In this document: positions 8,738-17,887 of the stretch, piece after piece
Layout: the number at the start of each line of letters is the position of its first letter
Numbering within the stretch: the first letter of the stretch is position 1
Source: CAVRQM01 sp963838805
Lineage (GTDB): Bacteria > Pseudomonadota > Alphaproteobacteria > Acetobacterales > Acetobacteraceae
Length of the DNA stretch: 64,000 bases
Direction of reading: 5' to 3'
Assembly (NCBI GenBank): GCA_963838805.1
Contig: CAWISK010000005.1
Coordinates: 443,098-507,097 of the forward strand
Notes under the pieces: generated by a model
The model's database searches: none
What the model saw: only the letters and a program-made list of their open reading frames with translations
Told to the model about the DNA's origin: nothing
Position numbers and translations under genes: made by a program

Positions 8738-9790
8738 GCCGGCTCGAACCACCCGGCCGGCGGGTCGAAGCGCAGCGCCGGCGGCCCTTCGGCTTCGGCG
8801 ATGTGGCCGATGCGCAGACCCCCCTCGCCGGCCTCGCGCAGCACCTCGATCGCCGCCGCCGCATCGGCCACGACCAGCGCCATGCCGATGCCGCAGTTGA
8901 AGACGCGCAGCATCTCCTCCGTCGCGACATCCCCTTCTCTGGCCAGCCAGGCGAAGACCGGCGGCGGCGTCCAGGCACCGGGGTCGAGCACGGCCGCCAT
9001 GCCGTGCGGCAGCACGCGCGGCAGGTTGCCGGGCAGGCCGCCGCCCGTGATATGTGCCGCGGCAAGCAGCAATCCGGCCCGGTGCAGCGCCAGCAGCGGG
9101 CGGACATAGATGCGCGTGGGTGCCAGCAGCGCCTCGGCCAGCGATCGCGCGGGGTCGAACGGCGCGGGTGCCGCAAGCTCGGCGCCGCGATCCGCCAGGA
9201 TGCGGCGGACCAGCGAGAACCCGTTGGAATGGATGCCGGTGCTGCGCAGGCCCAGCACGGCGCAGCCGGGAGCGACGCCGGACGGCAGCAGCGCGCCGCG
9301 CTCGGCGGCGCCCACGGCGAAACCGGCGAGATCGTAGTCAGCGCCAGCATACATTCCCGGCATCTCGGCGGTCTCGCCGCCCACCAGCGCGCAGCCGGCC
9401 AGCCGGCAGCCTTCGGCGATGCCGGCCACGACCTCGGCCGCATGCGAGCGGGTCCAGGCGCCCGGTTGCGAAATAGTCCAGGAACAGCAGCGGCTCGGCG
9501 CCCTGCACCACCAAATCGTTCACGCACATCGCCACCAGGTCGATGCCGACCGTGCCGTGCCGCCCGGCCTCGATCGCCAGGCGCAGCTTGGTGCCGACCC
9601 CGTCGGTCGCGGCAACCAGGACCGGGTCGCGGAAGCCGGCGGCCCGCAGGTCGAACAGCGCCCCGAACCCGCCCAGCCCGCCCATCACGCCGGGGCGGGA
9701 CGTGGAAGCGGCGAGCGGCTTGATGCGCTCGACCAGCGCCTCGCCGGCGTCGATATCGACGCCGGCCTGCCGATAGGTCATGCTCGCCAT
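8734..9790 (-). CDS. purM: Phosphoribosylformylglycinamidine cyclo-ligase
   Basis: PurM is the AIR synthetase of purine synthesis. The N-terminal part has YRQAGVDIDAGEALVERIK, VAATDGVGTKLRLA and MCVNDLVVQGAEPLLFLDYF. The C-terminal part has GGETAEMPGMY, STGIHSNGFSLVRRI and ITGGGLPGNLPRVLP, all conserved in AIR synthetases. The frame breaks near 9455. Removing one base there gives GRLDPSHAAEVVAGIAEGC and a normal length of about 350 residues. The start at 9790 has GAGGGA upstream; ATG 9781 is an alternative. The gene is coupled to purN and divergent from the phospholipid synthase. Confidence 0.9.
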
Positions 9791-9991
9791 GCCGTCCCTC
9801 TGATATGGTGGACCCCGCCGGGTCGCGGCCGCTCGGCTCCCGGCATTGCGGACGGCGAAGACGGGAGCCACGAACGATGAGGCCTGCCGGACATCATCAT
9901 GCTGCGGCCCGATGCGCAATCGGGCACGCGGCAACGCTGGTCCGCCGCCCGCCTCTCGGCCGGTGCTGCGGGCCGATCCCGAGGCCTGGCC

Positions 9992-10586
9992 ATGCCTGAC
10001 GATTGGCGTCCCGGCCAGGTCGCGCGCGCGACCCCGTCGGCTGAGGTCATGACGATCCCGAACGCCATCACGCTGGCCCGGCTTTGCGTGGTGCCTGCGG
10101 TGGTCTGGCTGGTGGTGCGCGAGCATTTCGCGATCGCGTTCTGGTTCTTTGCCTGTGCCGGCCTGTCGGACGCGCTGGATGGCTGGCTCGCGCGCCGCCG
10201 ACGGCCCCTCGGCGCTCGGCACGCTGCTCGACCCCGTGGCCGACAAGGCGCTGCTGGTCAGCCTGTATGTGGCGCTTTCGGCGGCACGGGTGCTGCCGGA
10301 CTGGCTGGCGATCCTGGTCGTGTTTCGCGACCTGGTGATCGTGGGCGGCGTCATGGCGCTGTCCTTCCTGGGGCACAGGATCACGATCCGGCCGCTGCGC
10401 GTCTCCAAGCTGAACACGCTGATGCAGATCCTGCTGGTCATGGTGGCCCTGCTGCAGGCGGGCTATGGCGCGGCACTCGGCCGCACCGATAGCGACATCG
10501 TCCTGCCGACGCTGATCTGGCTGGTGGCGGTCACGACCGTCGTCTCCGGCGCCGCCTATGTGTGGTACGGTGCGCGGCTGCGATGA
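9992..10586 (+). CDS. CDP-alcohol phosphatidyltransferase
   Basis: This integral membrane enzyme is probably a phosphatidylglycerophosphate or cardiolipin synthase-type transferase. It starts with a polar tail, then MTIPNAITLARLCVVP, four to five membrane helices, and the CDP-alcohol motif made of SDALDGWLAR and GTLLDPVADKA. The frame breaks inside this motif near 10198, and removing one base joins the two halves. GAGG lies 7 bases before ATG 9992; ATG 10049 is the minimal start. The stop overlaps the perM start (ATGA), opening a run of five overlapping genes. The exact alcohol substrate cannot be fixed from sequence. Confidence 0.8.
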
Positions 10587-11730
10587 GTGCCGACGGCAAC
10601 AATCTGCTGGCACCCGACCTGCCGCCGGCCCCGCTGCCCGGCCGGCTGCGCGAGGCCACGCGGGCGCAGCGCATCGCGCTCCTGGTCGGCCTGCTGGTCG
10701 TCTTCTGGTTCGCCCTGCAATTGTTCGCCTCGATCCTGCTGCCGTTCGTGGCGGCGGCGGGAATTGCCTATTTCCTCGATCCGGTGGCGACAAGGCTGGT
10801 GCGCGCCGGCATCCCGCGCACCCCCGCGGCGCTGCTGCTGATCGTGGCCCTGATCGCGGCCTGCCTGCTGTTCGCGCTGTTGCTGTACCCGCTCATCCTG
10901 GCGCAGATCAACATCCTGCTGGCGAGACTGCCCGGCTACATCCAGGACGTCCGCGCAGTTTCGCCTTCATCGCCATCACCCATCTGCAGGAGCGGCTGGG
11001 GCCGGAGTTCGTCGATCAGAAGCTGCGCGACCTGGTGGGCGGCCAGGCCGGGGCGATGCTGGCGTTCCTGGCCGGCGCGCTGACCCGCGTCATCGGCAGC
11101 AGCTTCGCCATCTTCAACGTGCTGACGCTGATGGTGGTGACGCCGGTCGTGGCCTTCTACCTGCTGCGCGACTGGTCGCGCATGATCGGGCGCATCGGCC
11201 AGTGGCTGCCGCGCCGCTATGCCCAGACGCTGCGGCTGCAGGCCATCGAGGTCGATCGCATCCTCTCGGCCTGGGTGCGCGGACAGGCGCTGTGCTGCCT
11301 CATCCTGGCGCTGTTCTATGCGTCCGCGCTGTCGCTGGTTGGGCTGGATCTCGGGCTGATCGTGGGCCTGTCCGCCGGCCTGTTGTCGTTCATTCCCTAT
11401 GTCGGCACGATCACCGGGGCGATCACGTCGATCGGCTTCGCCTTCGCGCAGTTCCCGACCTGGGGCGGGGTGGCGATGGTGGCGGCGGTGTTCGTCCTGG
11501 GGCAGATCCTCGAAGGCTATGTGATCTATCCCCGCTTCCTGGGCGACCGGGTGGAGCTGCACGCCGTCTGGGTGATCTTCGCCCTGTTCGCCGGAGGTGC
11601 CGCCTTCGGCTTCCTGGGCGTGCTGCTGGCGGTGCCCGTGGCGGCGGTGATCGGCGTGCTGTGCCGATTCTGGCTGCATCGCTACCTGCGAAGCTCGCTC
11701 TACCTCGATCCCCCGCCGCCGCTGCCATGA
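10583..11730 (+). CDS. AI-2E family transporter / PerM permease
   Basis: This polytopic inner-membrane protein of about 382 residues has the AI-2E/PerM layout. There are three N-terminal helices (LLVGLLVVFWFALQLFASIL onward), a soluble loop around HLQERLGPEFVDQKL, and a C-terminal bundle with LSFIPYVGTITGAI, LEGYVIYPRFLGDRVELH and FGFLGVLLAVPVAAVIGVL. The substrate is unknown; members have been proposed to export AI-2 or sodium. One base seems to be missing near 10955. The ATG overlaps the stop of the upstream gene, and its stop overlaps the hdaA ATG. In alphaproteobacteria a permease of this family commonly precedes hdaA. Confidence 0.82.
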
Positions 11731-12439
11731 TACAAACCGCATCGGCGCGGCAATTGCCGCTGCCGTTCACCCCTGGACCGTGGCCGGCAGGCCGGACCGT
11801 TCTTCGCGGCCCCCTCGAACCAGGAGGCGCTGGCATGGCTGGAACGGCCGGAGTCCTGGCCAGATGGCAGGCTGCTGATCTGGGGACCGCGCGGGATCGG
11901 CAAGAGCCACCTGCTGCATCGCTGGAGCCACGCGCATGAGGCGGCAACTGCTGGCGGGCGCGGACCTGCGCTGGCCGGACAGCGCGACAGGGGCGGTCGC
12001 AGGGGCGGTCGCAGGGGCGGTCGCGGTCGATGACGCCGATACCGCGCCCGAGACGATGCTGCTGCACCTGCTGAACGAAGCGCGCGAGGAGGGGCGCAGG
12101 GTGCTGCTGGCCGCGCGCGCTCCGGCCGCGGGCTGGCCCGGCGGCCTGCCCGATCTTGCCAGCCGGCTGCGCGCCACGATTTCTGTCGCCATGGCACCGG
12201 CCGAGGATAGCCTGCTGCGCGCGGTCCTGCGGCGGGTGTTCGCCGACCGGCAGGTGCTGGCGCCAGAGCCGGTGCAGGAATGGCTGCTGCTGCACCTGCC
12301 GCGCACGCCTGCGGCGATGGAGGAAGCCGCCGCCCGGCTGGACCGCGCGGCGCTGGCCACGGGCGGGCGGGTGACGCGCGCGCTTGCGGCTGCCATCGTG
12401 GACGAGATGGCGGCGATGTGGCACCCGGATTCGTCATGA
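11727..12439 (+). CDS. hdaA: DnaA-related regulator HdaA
   Basis: HdaA works with the beta clamp to inactivate DnaA-ATP after initiation. The N-terminal QLPLPF fits the clamp-binding motif at residues 9-14. Walker A is GPRGIGKSHLL and Walker B is VAVDDAD. The AAA+ lid segment RLRATISVAMAPAEDSLLRA and the C-terminal helices follow. Two breaks, near 11790 and near 11937, are each fixed by one base. The protein carries an odd GAVAGAVAGAVAV just before Walker B, encoded by a perfect 12-bp triplicate. It overlaps perM and ppk by ATGA at each end, so it should be expressed with them. Confidence 0.85.
11989..12024 (+). repeat. Three perfect 12-bp tandem copies inside hdaA
   Basis: The unit AGGGGCGGTCGC occurs three times without a mismatch and encodes repeated G-A-V-A immediately before the Walker B strand of HdaA. 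Related AAA+ proteins have no such insertion here, so two copies look like a recent expansion. Because the unit is 12 bases, copy changes keep the frame. Confidence 0.85.
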
Positions 12440-14866
12440 GCTCTTCACGAAAGACCCCCGCGCGCGCTCCGCGCCTGCCGGCCCCGTTCGATACGATGCA
12501 ACGGGGTTCGGGGGATCAGGTGATGAGCGTGGACGAAAACGGCGCCAGTCACCGCCCTCGCCGTGGCGTGCAGGCACTGCGCAACGGTGGCGACGACGCG
12601 GCCTTGATAGCCGATTTCCCGGCATCCATGCACGTTCCGGGCGGCTCGGCGGCGGCCGAGCCGCTGCCGGGCCGACCGCCGGCGGGGACCGGCGTCGCAC
12701 CCGTAGCGCTGGACGATCCCGCCCGCTTCATCAATCGCGAGCTGTCCTGGCTCGATTTCAATCATCGCGTGCTGGAGGAAGCCGAGAACACCGGCCATCC
12801 GCTGCTGGAACGGCTCCGCTTCGTCTCGATCAGCGCCGCCAATCTCGACGAGTTCTTTTCGGTGCGCGTCGCGGGCCTGGTGGGGCAGGCCAAGGCCGGC
12901 ATCCGCACGCGTTCCCCCGACGGGCGCACCCCGGCGCAGCAACTGGCCGAGGTCGAGCAGCGGGCACACGCGCTGATGGCGGGGCAGCTGCGCGTCTGGC
13001 ACGATCTGCGCGCCAGGCTGGCCAGCGCCGGCATCGTCGTGGCCGAACCCGGCGAGTTGTACGGACGCCGATCGCGCCTGGCTCGATGCCTGGTTCATGG
13101 AGCGGGTGTTCCCGGTGCTGACACCGCTCGCCATCGATCCCGCGCATCCGTTTCCGTTCATCCCCAATATGGGCCTGGTCATGGCGCTGCGCCTGTCGCG
13201 CGCGGCCGATGCGCACGCCATGGCGGGGCTGATCCCGCTGCCCGCCCTGGTCGAGCGCTTCGTGCAATTGCCGGGCGCCACGGAGGCCGACGCGGCAGGG
13301 GCGCCGCTGCGCTTCGTGCTGCTGGAACATGTCGTCACGCTCTCGCTGCACCGGCTGTTCCCCGGCTTCCAGGTGCATGGCCAGGGGATGTTCCGCCTGA
13401 TCCGCGATACCGATGTGGAGTTCGAGGAAGAGGCCGAGGATCTGGTGCGCTCCTACGAGACGGCGCTGAAGCGCCGCCGCCGCGGGGTCGTGATCCATCT
13501 GACCGTCAATGCCGGGATGCCCGAGACATTGCGCGAACTGGTCGCCGATGAGCTGGGCGCACCGCCGCAGTCGATGCTCGTGCAGCATGGCCTGCTGGGT
13601 CTCGCCGATCTTCGCCAGCTCATCGTCGATAGCCGGCCGGATCTGCTGTTCAAGCCCTATTCGCCGCGCTTCCCCGAGCGCATCCGCGACTTCGGGGGCG
13701 ATTGCTTCGCCGCGATCCGCGCCAAGGACATCGTCGTGCATCACCCGTTCGAGAGCTTCGACGTGGTGGTGCAGTTCCTGCGCCAGGCAGCGGGCGATCC
13801 GAACGTGGTAGCCGTCAAGCAGACGCTGTACCGCACCAGCCGCGACAGCCCGATCGTCGGTGCCCTGATCGAGGCGGCGGAGGCCGGCAAATCCGTCACC
13901 GCGATGGTCGAGCTGCGCGCCCGCTTCGACGAGGAGGCGAATATCCGCCTCGCCCGCGCGCTGGAAGCCGCCGGCGTGCAGGTCGTGTTCGGCTTTACCG
14001 AACTCAAGACGCACGCGAAGCTGAGCCTGGTCGTGCGCCGCGAGAGCGGCGGCCTGCGCTCCTATGCGCATTTCGGCACCGGCAACTACCATCCGATCAC
14101 CGCGCGTACCTACACCGATCTGAGCTTCTTCACCTGCGATCCGGATCTGACGCGCGACTCCGCCCGGCTGTTCAATTTCATGACCGGCTACGCGACGCCC
14201 GAACGCATGGATGCCGTGGCGTTCAGTCCGCTGACCTTGCGCACCACGCTCGATCGGCTGATCGACGACGAGATCGCGTTCGCCGAGGCGGGCAAGCCGG
14301 CGGCCATCTGGCTCAAGCTGAACGCGCTCGTCGATGACGCGATGATCGATCATTTGTACCGGGCGTCATGCGCGGGCGTGCGGATCATGATCGTCGCACG
14401 CGGCATCTGCTGTCTGCGGCCCGGCGTGCCGGGACTGTCGGAGAACATCCGCGTCAAGTCGATCGTCGGCCGCTTCCTGGAGCACGGACGCATCTGCGTC
14501 TTCGGAGCGGGCCATCCGCTGCCGTCACGGCACGCCCGCGTGTTCATCAGCTCGGCCGACTGGATGGCGCGCAATCTCGACTGGCGGGTGGAGACGCTGG
14601 TGCCGATCCGCAATCCGACGGTGCATGCGCAGGTGCTCGATCAGATCATGGTCGTGAACATGCGAGACACGATGCAATCCTGGGAGCTGCACGAAGATGG
14701 CACCTGGCAGCGGGTCAGTCCGGGCCAGGGCCGCCGGCGCATGTCGGCGCATGAGTATTTCATGACCAATCCCTCGCTGTCCGGGCGGGGCTCGGCGCTG
14801 CACGGGCCATTCCTGCCCGCCGCTGGCGGACCGCATGCCCGGCGGGACCGCGTGACGCAGGACTGA
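12436..14866 (+). CDS. ppk1: Polyphosphate kinase
   Basis: PPK1 makes long-chain polyphosphate from ATP. After a variable tail of about 95 residues, the N-domain begins with RFINRELSWLDFNHRVLEEA and NLDEFFSVRVAGL. The catalytic core has VVAVKQTLYRTS, the autophosphorylated His in KTHAKLSLVVRRES, GTGNYHPITARTYTD, the second PLD-like motif in RVFISSADWMARN, and ARGICCLRPGVPGLSENI. One extra base near 13062 breaks the frame between AEPGELY and DADRAWLDAWF. The restored length is about 809 residues. The start ATG 12436 overlaps the hdaA stop; a start at 12524 would trim the unusual tail. ppx follows after 4 bases. Confidence 0.92.
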
Positions 14867-14870
14867 TCGC

Positions 14871-16368
14871 GTGTCGAACAAGCCGCCTGTCGCACGGCCG
14901 CGCTGTGCCGTGGTCGATCTCGGCTCCAACTCCGTGCGACTCGTGGTGTTCGAGCGGACGGGTCGCACGCCCTCGATCATCTTCAACGAAAAGGCCGTGC
15001 TGCGGCTGGGCCGCGGCTTGCAGGCGACGGGCCGGCTGAACGACGAGGGCGTGGTGCAGGCGCTGATGGTCATGCGGCGCTATCACACGATCGCCCGCGC
15101 CATGCACGCCGACCCGTTCGAGGTGCTGGCGACGGCAGCCGTGCGTGACGCGAGCAACGGCGCCGCGTTCGTGGGCGATTTGCAGCAGCAGATGCAGGGT
15201 GTGCCGATCCGTATTCTCTCGGGCGAGCGCGAGGCGGCATTATCGGCGGATGGGCTGCTCTGCGGAATGCCCGACGCGAACGGCGTGCTGGCCGATATCG
15301 GCGGCGGATCGCTGGAAGTGGTGCGGCTCGATCACGGGCGGCCTGGTGCCGCGCGCACGCTGAAACTGGGCCTGATCCGGCTGGCCGAGCGGGCCGGCGG
15401 CGACACGGCAGCTCGCGGGAGAACTCGCGGAGCAGGATCTGGCCCGCGTGCCGTGGCTCGCTGAGGCGGCTGGTCTCGACCTCTATCTGGTGGGCGGCGC
15501 GTGGCGCGCGCTGGCGCGGGTCAGCATCGCGCAGACCGGCTATCCGCTCAGCATTGTCGATCACTACACGATCGGGCGCGACGCGGCGCGGGCGCTGGCC
15601 GGCGAACTCGCGGCGGCGACCAGGCGGACATTGGAACGAATGCCCGGCGCGCCGCGCCGCCGCCTCGACGACCTGCCCGTTCGCGGCGGTGGTACTGCGC
15701 CGGCTGCTGCGCGCCACCGGCGCCGCGCGAGTCGTGTTCAGTGCCAGCGGTATCCGCGAAGGCTGGTACATGCGCGGCATCAGCCCTGCGCTCCGCCGCG
15801 AGGACCCGCTGCTGGCCGCGGCGCGGGACTACGCGCGCCAGCTCGGCCGCGATCCGGCACTGCCGCCGGCCCTGTTGTGCTGGACCGATCCGCTGTTCCC
15901 GCAGGAACTCCGCCGAGGCGCGCCGCCTGCGCGAGACCGCGTGCTGGCTATCCGACATCGGCAGCCACGATCATCCGGAATACCGGGCCGAACAGGCCTT
16001 CTTCCGCGTGCTGCGCCAGCCCGGCGTCGGCATGGGTCATCCGGCCCGCGCCTTTCTCGCGATGGTCGTGGCGATCCGCTACGAGGCCGAGCCGGAGGCG
16101 CCATTCATCGCGACCACGGCCGGCCTGATCGACGCCGACACGCGGCGCCGGGCCACGATCCTCGGCTGCGCGCTGCGACTGGCCTACACGCTCTCCGGCG
16201 GAACGGTGGACTTGTTGGGCGCGGCACGGCTCGAACGTCAACGGCTCGCTGTTCCTGCGCCTTGAGCCTGGCAGCGGCGTGTTCGCGGGCGAAAGCGTGA
16301 CCCGCCGGCTGGAGCGGCTGGCGGTCGCGCTGGGGCTCGCGGCGACGACGGAAATGGCGGTCGCGTGA
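14871..16368 (+). CDS. ppx: Exopolyphosphatase / Ppx-GppA phosphatase
   Basis: Ppx degrades polyphosphate, opposing the PPK1 encoded just upstream. The N-terminus has CAVVDLGSNSVRLVVFE, the ASKHA phosphate motif, and VLATAAVRDASNG, ILSGEREAALSADG and VLADIGGGSLEVV. The C-terminal HD-like domain has WLSDIGSHDHPEYRAEQAF. The frame changes at four places (near 15408, 15705, 15915 and 16238), and each is corrected by removing one base, giving a normal length of about 498 residues. The start is GTG 14871. This is the most heavily broken gene in the window, but every segment is conserved, which favours sequence error over a pseudogene. Confidence 0.85.
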
Positions 16369-16471
16369 ACCCTGCGGCGGATCATAAAGCAATGCACAGA
16401 GCGACCTTGCACATGCTCCGTCATCATCGTGACGAGACCATATCTATGCACCGCGTTCACGCGACGTTCTC

Positions 16472-16500
16472 TTGACAGCAAGGAATCGAATCGGATGGTG
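16472..16500 (+). promoter_or_regulatory. Possible sigma-70 promoter before the glycosylation locus
   Basis: A perfect TTGACA lies at 16472-16477, with GATGGT 16 bases downstream, in the 163-base gap between ppx and the heptosyltransferase. The -35 is good and the -10 weak. Its existence suggests the accessory pair is transcribed apart from the ppk-ppx run. Confidence 0.4.
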
Positions 16501-16531
16501 AGCCACGGGTCAATTTGTGGGACACTGTCTG

Positions 16532-17873
16532 ATGGATGGCGGGGTCGTAGGCGTCGAGCCACGCAATGAACCGCCGGTCTTGAAAATCGGCCACGCCACC
16601 CTCGACGTCGTTTCGCCAGCGGTTTCCTCCGGGTCGGAACAAGGCAAGCCGGCCTACCCACCACCCGCGGCACTCCCCACCCAAGCGGGGCGGAATGGCA
16701 TCCGGTTCGACTTCAATCAGGGCGCCCGCGTGGTGCTGCCCAATCGGGAATATGGAAAATGGCGGGTCCGGCTCCGTGATCTCGACACCGGCAACATCCT
16801 GTTCCAGAGCGAAAACCAGGGCGCCTTCGTTTGCTCCGCCAAGCGCTACCACGTCCGCTTCGGCATCGACGTCTGGGAGCTGGACGAGGCCGGCGCGGCC
16901 ACGCCTGTCCTCACCCATGAATACGACGCCCGCGATCACGACATTCTGATCCAGTTTCCGGTCGGCACGCTGGGCGACATCCTGGCGTGGTTTCCCTATG
17001 CGGCACGGTTCGGGCAGGTGCATGGCTGCCGGCTGACCTGCGCCATGTCCGGCCTGATCATCCAGCTGCTGCGTGACGCGTATCCGGCAATCCGTTTCGT
17101 CACGCATGAGGAGGTGGTCGAGCGCAAGCTGGCGGAGGCGGCCTACGCCACCTACTGCCTGGGCCTGTTCTTCGACGACGCTGAGAACATCTGGCAGCCG
17201 ACCGATTTCCGCCATGTCGGCCTGCATCGTACCGCCGGCTACATCCTGGGTGTGGATCCGGTGGAGGAAGCACCGCGCCTCGGCTTGCCCGACGACAACA
17301 GCCGGCCGATTGCCGAGCCGTATGTATGCATCGCCGTGCAGAGCAGCAGCGGGTGCAAGCTGTGGACCAACCCGCATGGCTGGCGCGAGGTGGTGGGGTT
17401 TCTCAAGACCGCCGGCTATCGGGTGGTGTGCATCGACCAGAACCCGGTGCATGGTCACTGGTCTGCTGTGGAACCACATCCCGCACGGCGTGGAGGACGA
17501 AACGGGCGACCGGCCGCTGGGCGAGCGGGCGCGCTGGCTGCGGCACGCGGCGTTCTTCGTCGGGCTTTCCAGCGGCCTGTCGTGGCTGGCCTGGGCTTCG
17601 GGCTGCCCGGTGGTGCTGATCAGCGGCTTCACTCACCCGACGAACGAGTTCGCCACGCCCTATCGCGTCATCAACTGGCACGCCTGCAATTCCTGCTGGA
17701 ACGATCCGCGCGTCCGGTTCGACCACAAGGATTTTCTGTGGTGCCCGCGCCATGCCGGCACGCCGCGCCAGTTCGAGTGCACGCGCCTGATCACGGCCGA
17801 ACAGGTGAAACAGGCGATCCGCCGCATCGCCGGCTTCGGAATGCACGCCGATAGCGCCGACGAGAGCGTCTGA
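16532..17873 (+). CDS. Autotransporter-type O-heptosyltransferase (TibC/Aah family)
   Basis: The protein resembles bacterial autotransporter heptosyltransferases, which add heptose from ADP-heptose to Ser residues in strand-loop-strand repeats in the cytoplasm. An N-terminal beta domain (WRVRLRDLDTGNILFQSEN) precedes a GT-B fold with FPVGTLGDILAWFPYAARFG, VCIAVQSSSGCKLWTNP and FFVGLSSGLSWLAWASGCPV. Near the C-terminus are four Cys in the order C-x2-C-x15-C-x11-C (codons at 17685, 17694, 17742 and 17778), matching the iron finger of TibC. One extra base near 17463 breaks the frame. The start is uncertain (ATG 16532 or GTG 16517). It lies 14 bases upstream of its presumed substrate gene, which is strong support. 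Confidence 0.87.
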
Positions 17874-17887
17874 AGGAGGAAGCCGCC

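Noticed and set aside
10190..10210. Programmed frameshifting in the CDP-alcohol motif
   Set aside because: There is no slippery heptamer or downstream pseudoknot, and the same kind of one-base excess recurs in many unrelated genes, so error is the simpler cause.
14871..16368. ppx as a pseudogene
   Set aside because: Four breaks are present, but every catalytic and structural motif remains, with no in-frame stop other than those caused by the breaks.
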